Assembly: GCA_039932095.1 (NCBI GenBank)
Contig: JBDTQR010000241.1
Coordinates: 1-6,117 of the forward strand
Reading direction: 5' to 3'
Length of the DNA stretch: 6,117 nucleotides
Origin: Stagnihabitans sp039932095
GTDB lineage: Bacteria > Pseudomonadota > Alphaproteobacteria > Rhodobacterales > Rhodobacteraceae
The translations under genes were made by a program, and so were the position numbers. The notes under the pieces are model-generated. The model ran no database searches. It was not told where the DNA came from and was given only the letters and a program-made list of their open reading frames with translations. How positions within the stretch are numbered: position 1 is the first letter of the stretch; every line of letters starts with the position of its first letter. This document shows positions 1-5,961 of the stretch, one piece after another.

Positions 1-523
1 GCACCCAGTTCCACAGCTGAAACGGCATCGCAACGCCCATGCCGCTGATCCGGTTGCGTTGGTCCGGGGTCAGGGCCTGCATCAGACCGGGCAGGGCCTC
101 GGCCACAAAACCAACCACGGCACCGGGGGTGGGGTAGCGGTAGACCCGGCGGTGGGTGGCGCGGACATTGCCAAGGAAATCGACGATCACCAGATCGGTG
201 GAGCGCCGGCCGATCTTCAGCCCCAGAAAGAACGCGCCGTCCGGATCGAGTGACATCGGCACAGAGGGCTGGCCGATCTTGCCGCGCACGGGTTCGCCAC
301 GCCGCAGCAGCCCGTCCTGTTCCAGCGCGCGCATGATGACGGATGTGGTCTGCGCCGACAGGCCCGTCATCCGGGCAATGTCGGATTTGGCGAGCGCGCC
401 ATAATGACGGACGAGCGACAGCACCAGCCGTTCGTTGTAATCGCGCATGCCCGACTGGTTCGTGCCGCGCAGGGCGGCAGGATCGGCGGGTGCGGGGGGC
501 AGGTCGGGGGTTTGTGGCGACAT
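1..523 (-). CDS. frcR: ROK-family transcriptional regulator (FrcR-like), 3' end beyond window
   Basis: This is the N-terminal 174 codons of a sugar-responsive repressor; the rest lies left of the window. The start is the ATG at 523, 4 bases after the stop of the mutarotase gene, so the two are probably co-transcribed. A conserved-looking lead-in (RGTNQSGMRDYNERLVLS, residues 19-36) precedes a winged helix-turn-helix at about 43-75 (SDIARMTGLSAQTTSVIMRAL at its core). A basic wing follows (RGKIGQP, 80-86), and from about 97 the ROK sugar-kinase-like fold begins (FFLGLKIG). The usual DxGGT phosphate-binding motif reads KIGRRST (103-109), so this copy is expected to sense sugar rather than phosphorylate it. 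Divergence from an frcBCAK-type operon suggests fructose or a derivative as effector; that and the symbol are inferred from context. Its ribosome site is weak (CGGA about 8 bases upstream), fitting translational coupling. Confidence 0.88.
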   Translation of the reverse strand, partial: MSPQTPDLPPAPADPAALRGTNQSGMRDYNERLVLSLVRHYGALAKSDIARMTGLSAQTTSVIMRALEQDGLLRRGEPVRGKIGQPSVPMSLDPDGAFFLGLKIGRRSTDLVIVDFLGNVRATHRRVYRYPTPGAVVGFVAEALPGLMQALTPDQRNRISGMGVAMPFQLWNWV

Positions 524-527
524 CGGT

Positions 528-968
528 CTATCCGGCGCCGGGCAGAACGATGACGCCTTTGCGCAGGATCACATTGCCGAACAGCGCCGCTTCGGTGGTC
601 GCCACGATGGTGTGGGCGGCACGGATGCGCGGATAGAGATCGGTGCCATCCAGCGCCGTCACGGCAAAGCCCGGGGCGAGACGCGCCACAGCCGCATCCA
701 CCGCAAGATGGAACTGGCTGGCCTGCCGCTTGTCATTGTTCAGCGCGGCACGAAAGGCGGCGGCGGGCACCAGATGGTCCAGCGGCATCACGGTCAGGAT
801 CGCCTCCAGCAGCGGCAGGACGCCGTGGCCATCCGCGCGCACTAGACGGCGGGCATGTTCTTGTGCAGGATAATTGCCATCGACCAGAGCGATCTCATCG
901 CCATGCCCCATCGACCGCAGGGTGAACAGCAGTTCAGGGCCGAGGATGGCGGGAATTCCGATCAGCAT
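528..968 (-). CDS. RbsD/FucU family sugar mutarotase
   Basis: A 146-residue protein matching the length and layout of FucU/RbsD, cytoplasmic enzymes that interconvert sugar anomers. Family marks are MGHGDEI at 20-26, with the histidine at 22 as in E. coli FucU, then NYPAQ (32-36), LVRADG (42-47) and the C-terminal FGNVILRKGVI (130-140). I chose the ATG at 968 because MLIGIPAILGPELL aligns with the family's N-terminus and AGGTG lies 8 bases upstream. A GTG at 1025 would add 19 residues without family similarity and may lie upstream of the transcript start. It is the first gene of the minus-strand unit and is followed by the ROK regulator. The substrate cannot be read from sequence; the fructose transporter next door suggests fructose, but fucose or ribose remain possible. 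The aromatic residue before GN is Phe130, where Tyr is usual in the family. Confidence 0.9.
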   Translation of the reverse strand: MLIGIPAILGPELLFTLRSMGHGDEIALVDGNYPAQEHARRLVRADGHGVLPLLEAILTVMPLDHLVPAAAFRAALNNDKRQASQFHLAVDAAVARLAPGFAVTALDGTDLYPRIRAAHTIVATTEAALFGNVILRKGVIVLPGAG

Positions 969-1021
969 GTGGACTGCACCTGGTCTGTAATCGACAACCG
1001 CCTGACGCGCGGCCTGTGCTG

Positions 1022-1050
1022 ACACTGGTCAGGAAACTTCCGCCTGTCAA
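1022..1050 (-). promoter_or_regulatory. Candidate promoter for mutarotase-ROK unit
   Basis: On the minus strand a perfect TTGACA (1050-1045) is followed after 17 bases by CAGTGT (1027-1022), a poor -10 element. Transcription would start near 1015, which would exclude the GTG at 1025 and leave the ATG at 968 as the start. The -35 element sits one base from the palindrome at 1052-1072, so a protein bound there should interfere with polymerase. Confidence 0.3.
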
Positions 1051-1051
1051 T

Positions 1052-1072
1052 AATAAATCAGAGTGATTTATT
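1052..1072. promoter_or_regulatory. Palindromic operator, probably for the ROK regulator
   Basis: A perfect inverted repeat with 9-base arms (AATAAATCA at 1052-1060, TGATTTATT at 1064-1072) and a 3-base centre (GAG). It lies in the only gap between the divergent units and is strikingly AT-rich against its GC-rich surroundings. ROK repressors such as NagC and Mlc are known to bind AT-rich palindromes, so control by the adjacent regulator is a reasonable inference. TTGAC-like elements pointing outward flank it on both sides, so one bound dimer could control both directions. Confidence 0.7.
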
Positions 1073-1076
1073 TAAC

Positions 1077-1106
1077 TTGACGCGACGGGCCGAATCAGAT
1101 TTCTTA
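1077..1106 (+). promoter_or_regulatory. Candidate promoter for frcBCAK
   Basis: TTGACG (1077-1082) lies 4 bases downstream of the palindrome, with only poor -10 candidates at proper distance (TTTCTT at 1100-1105 after 17 bases). The -35 element is good and the -10 weak, which would fit a regulated promoter. An alternative is that the AT-rich palindrome itself supplies a -10 element, in which case the start would lie nearer 1080. Confidence 0.3.
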
Positions 1107-1186
1107 GGGGCATCAGAAGGCCAGGAAGGCCCAATGAAGTGCTTTCTATCGGGGAAACATCCCCATCACCCTTGGGAGGACTACCA
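1107..1186 (+). other. frcB leader with small hairpin and strong ribosome site
   Basis: The stretch before frcB contains a short perfect stem (GGGGA at 1151-1155 with TCCCC at 1160-1164, loop AACA). A strong Shine-Dalgarno sequence GGGAGGA (1174-1180) follows, 6 bases before the ATG at 1187. The ribosome site decides the start against the in-frame upstream codon at 1139. The hairpin does not cover the ribosome site, so no riboswitch is claimed. Confidence 0.5.
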
Positions 1187-2206
1187 ATGAAATTCAAAGC
1201 TGCTGCCCTGATGGGCGCCGCCGCTCTTGCCTTGGTTGCAGGGACGAGCACGGTTTCGGCTGCTGATCTGGCTTGCCTGATCACCAAGAACGACACCAAC
1301 CCCTTCTTCGTGAAGATGAAAGAGGGCGCTCAGGCCGCTGCCACCGCCGCTGGTCTGGACTTCCAGGCCTATGCCGGTGTCAAGGATGGCGATGCGTCGC
1401 CACAGATCACCGCGATTGAAAACTGCGTCGCTGCAGGCGCCAAGGGAATCCTGATCACCCCGTCGAACGACGACGTCGGTCCGGCCCTGAAGGAAGCCCG
1501 CGCGGCTGGCATTCTGGTCATCTCGCTTGACACGCCGCTGGGCGACAAGGAAGCGCAAGACATCACCTTCGCTACCGACAACTTTGAAGCTGGTCTGCTG
1601 ATCGGCCAATGGGCCAAGGCGACGATGGGCGACGGCGCTGCCTCTGCCAAGATCGCGATGCTGGACATCAACAAGGACAACATCTCGGTCGACGTTCTGC
1701 GCGACACCGGGTTCCTGAAAGGCTTTGGCGTCGAAGTGCCGGATCTGACGGTGCTGGCTTCGGAGACCGATCCGCGCATCGTGGGGCATGAATCGTCCGA
1801 CGCATCGCCGGCTGGCGGCCAGAAGGCCATGGAAACCCTGCTTGCCAAGGACCCGGATATCAACGTGGTCTACACGATCAACGAGCCCGCTGCCGAGGGT
1901 GCCTATCAGGCGCTGAAAGCGGCCGGCAAGGAAAACCAGGCGATCATCGTGTCGGTTGATGGCGGCTGCCCGGGGGTTGCTTCGGTCAAGTCGGGTGTCA
2001 TCGGCGCGACTTCGCAGCAGTACCCGCTCTTGATGGCGTCCAAGGGCATCGAGGCCATCGTGGCCTTCGCCAAGGACGGCACCAAGCCCAGCGTTTCGGA
2101 GGGCCTGACCTTCATGAACACCGGCGTGAACCTGATCACCGACAAGCCGGTTGACGGCGTGCCGTCGCTCGACAGCACCAAAGGCACCGAGCTTTGCTGG
2201 GGCTGA
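1187..2206 (+). CDS. frcB: Sugar ABC transporter periplasmic binding protein, fructose type (FrcB)
   Basis: A 339-residue type I periplasmic binding protein that captures the sugar and hands it to FrcC/FrcA. A Sec signal peptide is plain: MKFK, hydrophobic run 5-18, cleavage after VSA (25) or the next Ala. The mature part starts with ADLACLITKNDTNPFFVKM, the typical sugar-binding first strand. Further marks are DTPLG (115-119), ATDN (129-132), DPRIVGHE (195-202), INEPAAEGAY (231-240), SVDGGCPGV (256-264) and the C-terminal ELCWG. These blocks closely match S. meliloti FrcB as I remember it, hence the fructose call; other monosaccharides cannot be excluded. Four cysteines (30, 80, 261, 337) appear shared with FrcB and could form disulfides. 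It is the first gene of the operon, with the strongest ribosome site, as expected for a component needed in excess. Confidence 0.93.
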   Translation: MKFKAAALMGAAALALVAGTSTVSAADLACLITKNDTNPFFVKMKEGAQAAATAAGLDFQAYAGVKDGDASPQITAIENCVAAGAKGILITPSNDDVGPALKEARAAGILVISLDTPLGDKEAQDITFATDNFEAGLLIGQWAKATMGDGAASAKIAMLDINKDNISVDVLRDTGFLKGFGVEVPDLTVLASETDPRIVGHESSDASPAGGQKAMETLLAKDPDINVVYTINEPAAEGAYQALKAAGKENQAIIVSVDGGCPGVASVKSGVIGATSQQYPLLMASKGIEAIVAFAKDGTKPSVSEGLTFMNTGVNLITDKPVDGVPSLDSTKGTELCWG

Positions 2207-2233
2207 ACCCGCTGAACGTATAGCTTGACCGAT

Positions 2234-2261
2234 CAAGGGGCGGCGTTACAGTCGCCCCTTG
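2234..2261 (+). promoter_or_regulatory. Stem-loop between binding-protein and permease genes
   Basis: A perfect 9-bp stem (CAAGGGGCG at 2234-2242, CGCCCCTTG at 2253-2261) with a 10-base loop, 28 bases after the frcB stop. It lacks a T-run, so it is not a classical intrinsic terminator. In binding-protein operons such hairpins commonly protect the upstream message from 3' decay or let only part of transcription through, giving more binding protein than permease. That role is inferred here. Confidence 0.65.
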
Positions 2262-2317
2262 TCTATGTAGCGTAAGCGACGTGACAATTCGCTGTGCAGG
2301 GGAGGGCCATCGAAACC

Positions 2318-3397
2318 ATGAGCGATCAGGGATCACCAACGAAAACCATGTCTGACTTTGAGGCGAAACTCGCCGAAGCTGACAAGTCTGTCGCCCAGTT
2401 CGACAAGGATGACAAGTCCGCAATTGCCATTGTGCGAGGTTTCCTCCGCGACAATCCGACGTTGATCCCGGCCCTGGTGCTGATCATTTCGGTTCTGGCC
2501 TTCGGCGCGATCGCCCAGAACTTCATGAAAGCCAGTACGCTGTCGCTCGTGCTGCAACAGGTCACGGTGACCGGCTTTGTCGCCTTGGCGCAAACCGTGG
2601 TGATCCTGACTGCCGGCATTGACCTTTCGGTTGGCGAGATGCTGCTGTTTTCATCGCTGGTCATGGGCAATCTCGCCGTGAACAATGGCCTGCCGACCGG
2701 GATTGCAATTGCCGTCGGCATCGGTGTTGGCACGCTGATGGGCGCGCTGAACGGTGTGCTGGTCGCCAAGATGAAGCTGCCGCCTTTCATTGTCACGTTG
2801 GGCACGCTGTCGATCTACCGGGCGCTGAAGCTGGCCTATTCCCATTCGGAATCGATCCGCAACGTGGATATCGAGGCGAAGGCGAACGGGCTTTTGTTCT
2901 TTGGCAACAACTTCAAGGTGTTGGGGGCCACTGTTACCTTTGGCATGATCATGCTTCTGATCGCTGCGGCCATCATGTGGTATGTGCTGAACCGAACGGC
3001 CTGGGGGCGGCATATTCACGCGATGGGGGACGATCCGGACGCGGCCATGTTGTCGGGTATCGCCGTCGACCGGACCCTGATCTCGGTTTACACGGTCGCC
3101 GGTTTCATCTGCGGCTTTTCGGCCTGGGTGGCGATTGGTCGTGTCAAGTCGATCTCGCCCATCGGGTTCGAGACGATCAACCTCGACAGCATCACCGCCG
3201 TGGTGATCGGTGGCACCTCGCTGTTTGGCGGTCGCGGTTCGATCGTCGGCTCGGTGCTGGGGGCGATCATCGTTGGCATCTTCATCACCGGCCTGTCTTT
3301 GGCGAGGGTGGACAGCTATTGGCAAACCTTCGCCACCGGTTGTCTGGTCATCATTGCCGTGGCTTTGGATCAATATCTGCGGAGGGCTTCGAAGTGA
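2318..3397 (+). CDS. frcC: Sugar ABC transporter permease, fructose type (FrcC)
   Basis: A 359-residue inner-membrane permease of the RbsC-type (BPD_transp_2) family, forming the channel served by FrcB and FrcA. A charged cytoplasmic head of about 45 residues precedes the first membrane helix (about 50-66), and further hydrophobic segments run to residue 352. Family marks are GIDLSVGEMLLFSSLVMGN (100-118), KLPPFIVTLGTLSIYRAL (153-170) and the cytoplasmic loop GRHIHAMGDDPDAAMLSGI (230-248), likely to contact the ATPase. A conserved block, ITAVVIGGTSLFGGRGS (292-308), lies near the end. The ATG at 2318 is preferred because GGAGG lies 12 bases upstream and the length equals S. meliloti FrcC as I recall it. 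A GTG at 2294 would overlap that ribosome site, and the ATG at 2348 has none. Its stop overlaps the start of the ATPase gene by 4 bases. Confidence 0.92.
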   Translation: MSDQGSPTKTMSDFEAKLAEADKSVAQFDKDDKSAIAIVRGFLRDNPTLIPALVLIISVLAFGAIAQNFMKASTLSLVLQQVTVTGFVALAQTVVILTAGIDLSVGEMLLFSSLVMGNLAVNNGLPTGIAIAVGIGVGTLMGALNGVLVAKMKLPPFIVTLGTLSIYRALKLAYSHSESIRNVDIEAKANGLLFFGNNFKVLGATVTFGMIMLLIAAAIMWYVLNRTAWGRHIHAMGDDPDAAMLSGIAVDRTLISVYTVAGFICGFSAWVAIGRVKSISPIGFETINLDSITAVVIGGTSLFGGRGSIVGSVLGAIIVGIFITGLSLARVDSYWQTFATGCLVIIAVALDQYLRRASK

Positions 3398-4185
3398 CGC
3401 ATCCTGATGTTATTCCCGTGATCAAGGCGCGGGGTCTGATGAAACGCTATGGCACCGTGGTGGCGATGAACGGCTGTGATTTCGACCTGTATCCGGGTGA
3501 GATCCTTGGTGTGATCGGCGACAACGGGGCGGGCAAGTCCACCATGATCAAGGCGCTGTCGGGGGCGGTCACCCCCGACCACGGCACCATCGAGCTGTCC
3601 GGGCGCATGGTCCATTTCCGCCGCCCTGACGATGCCCGCGCCGAGGGCATTGAAACCGTGTATCAGAACCTTGCCATGTCACCGGCGCTGTCGATTGCCG
3701 ACAACATGTTTCTCGGGCGTGAGTTGCGCAAACCGGGGATTCTGGGCTCGGTATTCCGGATGACCGACCGGGCGAAGATGAACGAGTTTTCGCGTGCGAA
3801 GCTGTCGGAACTGGGGCTGATGACCATCCAGAACATCGATCAGGCGGTCGAGACCCTGTCCGGGGGTCAGCGTCAGGGTGTGGCGGTGGCGCGGGCGGCG
3901 GCATTCGGGTCAAAGGTTGTGATCCTTGACGAGCCGACGGCGGCGTTGGGCGTCAAGGAAAGCCGCCGGGTGCTGGATCTGATCAAGGATGTACGCGACC
4001 GGGGGATTCCGATCATCCTGATCAGTCACAACATGCCGCATGTGTTCGAGGTCTGCGACCGGGTCCATGTGCACCGTCTGGGCAAGCGCCTGTGTGTGAT
4101 CGACCCCAAGCTGCATTCGATGTCGGATGCGGTGGCCTACATGACCGGCGCCAAGCTGCCGGATGACCTGAACGAGGCGGCATGA
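3394..4185 (+). CDS. frcA: Sugar ABC transporter ATP-binding protein, fructose type (FrcA)
   Basis: A 263-residue cytoplasmic ATPase that powers sugar import through FrcC. All parts of one complete ABC domain are present: Walker A GDNGAGKST (42-50), Q-loop Gln91, signature LSGGQ (155-159), Walker B VVILDE (175-180), D-loop ALG (184-186) and switch His212. Unlike RbsA, XylG or MglA it has a single ABC domain, as in FrcA, so it should work as a homodimer. The start is a GTG at 3394 that overlaps the frcC stop (GTGA), with GGAGGG 7 bases upstream. The frame stays open upstream to 2977, but that part is a shadow of frcC. The end overlaps the kinase gene by 4 bases, which suggests coupled translation. 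The SHNMPHVFEVCDR stretch (211-223) is typical of this sugar subfamily. Confidence 0.94.
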   Translation: MTHPDVIPVIKARGLMKRYGTVVAMNGCDFDLYPGEILGVIGDNGAGKSTMIKALSGAVTPDHGTIELSGRMVHFRRPDDARAEGIETVYQNLAMSPALSIADNMFLGRELRKPGILGSVFRMTDRAKMNEFSRAKLSELGLMTIQNIDQAVETLSGGQRQGVAVARAAAFGSKVVILDEPTAALGVKESRRVLDLIKDVRDRGIPIILISHNMPHVFEVCDRVHVHRLGKRLCVIDPKLHSMSDAVAYMTGAKLPDDLNEAA

Positions 4186-4793
4186 CACCGGCGGACCTTG
4201 CGACAGAGATAAGTCGCAGGGCGGCTGGGATGCAGGGGCGGTTCTTGACTGCCCTTGCCGGGCCGCCGGGGGCGGGCAAGTCGACGCTTGCCGCCGAAGT
4301 TGTGGCGCTGTTGGGTCACGGTGCCAAGGCGGTGCCGATGGACGGGTTCCATTATGACGACGCAGTGCTTGTGGCGCGGGGGGCGCGGGCCCGCAAAGGG
4401 GCGACGGACACATTTGACACACAGGGCTTCCTGCATCTTCTGCGGCGTTTGCGGGTCGAGGACGAGGTCGCCATCCCGCTGTTTGACCGTGATCTTGAGA
4501 TTTCCCGCGCAGGGGCAGATATTGTCGGGCCACAGGACCGACTGTTGGTGATCGAGGGCAATTATCTGCTGCTGAAAGAGCCGCCCTGGTCTGAGGTTGC
4601 GTCTCTGGTGGACCTGACGGTGTGGATCGACGTGCCCGAGGTGGAGTTGGAGCGCCGGTTGCTGGACCGCTGGGCGCATTATGGCAAGACGCCTGCGGAG
4701 GCTCGGGCCTGGATCGATGGCAATGACATGCCCAATATTCGCAGGGTCACAAAAGGGTCGCGCAGGGCGGATGTGGTGCTGCGGTTCAGCTGA
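4182..4793 (+). CDS. frcK: P-loop kinase of the PRK/uridine kinase-like group (FrcK)
   Basis: A 203-residue cytoplasmic P-loop kinase. Visible motifs are Walker A GPPGAGKST (27-35), MDGFHYDD (53-60) of the pantothenate kinase/YggC-like group, RKGATDTFD (71-79), PLFDRDLE (99-106) and VIEGNYLLL (123-131). The lid region carries RRLLDRW. It starts with an ATG at 4182 overlapping the ATPase stop (ATGA), with GAGG 4 bases upstream. The position as last gene after the ATPase matches frcK in S. meliloti. Phosphorylation of fructose is plausible from context, but the fold differs from PfkB and ROK fructokinases. The true acceptor is unproven, and automatic annotation would likely call it a nucleoside or nucleotide kinase. 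There are no missing key residues and it is intact. Confidence 0.88.
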   Translation: MTPADLATEISRRAAGMQGRFLTALAGPPGAGKSTLAAEVVALLGHGAKAVPMDGFHYDDAVLVARGARARKGATDTFDTQGFLHLLRRLRVEDEVAIPLFDRDLEISRAGADIVGPQDRLLVIEGNYLLLKEPPWSEVASLVDLTVWIDVPEVELERRLLDRWAHYGKTPAEARAWIDGNDMPNIRRVTKGSRRADVVLRFS

Positions 4794-4799
4794 AGCCGC
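4781..4799. terminator. Weak hairpin at the frcK/moaA convergent junction
   Basis: A 7-bp stem with one bulged G (GCGGTTC at 4781-4787; GAA-G-CCGC at 4792-4799, loop AGCT) spans the frcK stop codon. The two genes converge with only 37 bases between their stops, so transcription must end nearby. No T-run follows on either strand, so it is not a standard intrinsic terminator; Rho-dependent ending is as likely. Confidence 0.3.
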
Positions 4800-4830
4800 G
4801 CTGCTGGGAGTCCGCGATCAGGCTAGCGGG

Positions 4831-5835
4831 TCAGCCGCCGGTATGGCTCATGTGACGCCGGGTCTGGCCGACAACATTCTGCCGCGAATAGTCGAAATCA
4901 TGCCCCTTGGGCTTGCGGGCGATGGCATTGCGGATCGCGTGTTTAAGCTGTTCGTCATCCTGACTCGCGCGAAGGGGCGCGCGCAGGTCGGCCATGTCTT
5001 CCTGACCGAGGCACATATAGAGCTCACCGGTGCAGGTCAGGCGGACGCGGTTGCAGCTTTCGCAGAAATTATGGGTCAGTGGCGTGATCAGACCGATCTT
5101 CTGGCCGGTTTCTTCCAGCCGCAAATAGCGCGCCGGTCCACCGGTGCGCTCGGTAAGGTCGGTGATGCTGTAGCGGGTCGCCAGTTGTGCGCGCAGGTCG
5201 CTGAGCGGCCAATACTGATCGGTCCGCTGGGTTTCGCCCATGTCACCCATCGGCATGACCTCGATGAAGGTCAAGTCATGGCCATCGCGGGCGCACCATT
5301 CGGTCAGGGTGAACAGCTCATCCTCGTTGAAGCCTTTCAGCGCCACGGCATTGATCTTGACCTTGAGCCCGGCTTCACGCGCGGCCTCGATCCCGTCGAG
5401 CACTTGCGGCAGGCGGCCCCAGCGGGTGATTTCGGCGAATTTCTTGCCATCCAGCGTGTCGACCGAGACGTTGATCCGCTTGACGCCGACCGCAGCCAGA
5501 TCGGCGGCATATTTCCTGAGCTGACTGCCATTGGTGGTCAGCGTCAGTTCGCGCAGGGCGCCGGTTTGCAGATGGCGCGACATCGCCTCGAAGAAGGTCA
5601 TGATGCCCTTGCGGACCAGAGGCTCGCCGCCGGTGATGCGCAGTTTTTCGACGCCCATGCCGACGAAGGTGGAGCACAGGCGGTCCAGCTCTTCCAGGCT
5701 GAGCAGTTCGGCCTTGGGCAGGAAGGTCATGTGTTCGGTCATGCAATAGGCGCAGCGGAAATCGCAGCGGTCGGTGACCGAGACGCGCAGGTAGCTGATG
5801 GCGCGGGCAAAGGGGTCGATCAGCGGAACGTTCAT
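4831..5835 (-). CDS. moaA: GTP 3',8-cyclase MoaA (molybdenum cofactor biosynthesis)
   Basis: A 334-residue radical SAM enzyme that, with MoaC, turns GTP into cyclic pyranopterin monophosphate, the first step of molybdenum cofactor synthesis in the cytoplasm. The N-terminal cluster motif CDFRCAYC (Cys24, 28, 31) binds the SAM-cleaving 4Fe-4S cluster, and GGEP (69-72) is the SAM-binding motif. The second cluster motif is Cys258, Cys261 and Cys275 in the canonical CX2CX13C spacing, and the protein ends with the double glycine known to be essential in MoaA. The ATG at 5835 gives the family's NVPLIDPFARAISYLRVSVTDRC opening. The frame stays open to 6048, but those 71 residues lack similarity and overlap the divergent gene. 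No good ribosome site precedes the ATG; six C bases sit directly before it. It is convergent with frcK and functionally unrelated to the sugar operon. Confidence 0.97.
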   Translation of the reverse strand: MNVPLIDPFARAISYLRVSVTDRCDFRCAYCMTEHMTFLPKAELLSLEELDRLCSTFVGMGVEKLRITGGEPLVRKGIMTFFEAMSRHLQTGALRELTLTTNGSQLRKYAADLAAVGVKRINVSVDTLDGKKFAEITRWGRLPQVLDGIEAAREAGLKVKINAVALKGFNEDELFTLTEWCARDGHDLTFIEVMPMGDMGETQRTDQYWPLSDLRAQLATRYSITDLTERTGGPARYLRLEETGQKIGLITPLTHNFCESCNRVRLTCTGELYMCLGQEDMADLRAPLRASQDDEQLKHAIRNAIARKPKGHDFDYSRQNVVGQTRRHMSHTGG

Positions 5836-5841
5836 GGGGGG

Positions 5842-5870
5842 AGTGTAAGCCCCGTCGGGGAGGGTCGCAA
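5842..5870 (-). promoter_or_regulatory. moaA: Candidate moaA promoter, predicting a leaderless mRNA
   Basis: On the minus strand TTGCGA (5870-5865) and TACACT (5847-5842) are separated by exactly 17 bases, each matching the sigma-70 consensus at 4 of 6 positions. Only six bases lie between the -10 element and the ATG, so the predicted first transcribed base is the A of the start codon. The missing Shine-Dalgarno sequence agrees with this. The spacer contains a small GC inverted repeat (CCCC, GAC, GGGG). No room is left for a molybdenum cofactor riboswitch. Confidence 0.42.
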
Positions 5871-5928
5871 GTGGCGGCCGACGACCTGGCGACAGGATTG
5901 GTGTTGACTTGTGATCGGCAGTGGCGGC

Positions 5929-5957
5929 TTGTTGGCGAGCTTTCACAAAGGGATAAT
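5929..5957 (+). promoter_or_regulatory. Possible promoter of the right-edge gene
   Basis: TTGTTG (5929-5934) and GATAAT (5952-5957, 5 of 6 consensus bases) are 17 bases apart. The -10 element ends only 4 bases before the ATG at 5962 and overlaps a good ribosome site, AAAGGGA (5947-5953). The two readings compete: if the ribosome site is used, the real promoter lies further upstream, for instance around TTGACT at 5904. Confidence 0.2.
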
Positions 5958-5961
5958 TTGA

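Noticed and set aside
969..1025. GTG start at 1025 for the mutarotase
   Set aside because: It adds 19 residues without similarity and would precede the predicted transcript start; the ATG at 968 has AGGTG 8 bases upstream and matches the family N-terminus.
1119..1164. Riboswitch in the frcB leader
   Set aside because: Only one short hairpin and a GGCC repeat are visible; nothing pairs with the ribosome site and no known aptamer pattern is recognised.
1265..1280. Possible lipoprotein signal at Cys30 of FrcB
   Set aside because: The residues before the cysteine (D-L-A) do not form a lipobox and the hydrophobic core ends well before; the cysteine belongs to the first strand of the mature protein and appears shared with S. 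meliloti FrcB.
1181..2236. Long minus-strand open frame of 351 codons opposite frcB
   Set aside because: Antisense shadow caused by GC-rich codon bias; frcB has a signal peptide, strong ribosome site and family motifs.
2651..3373. Minus-strand open frame of 240 codons opposite frcC
   Set aside because: Its composition (Arg, His, Asp, Gln rich) is typical of an antisense reading of a membrane protein gene.
2977..3393. Upstream extension of the ATPase gene
   Set aside because: This part overlaps frcC in another frame and has no family similarity; the GTG at 3394 has a good ribosome site and gives the normal FrcA length.
4681..5907. Long plus-strand open frame of 408 codons opposite moaA
   Set aside because: It is the antisense shadow of moaA, which has every expected catalytic motif on the minus strand; the translated product resembles no known family and has no ribosome site.
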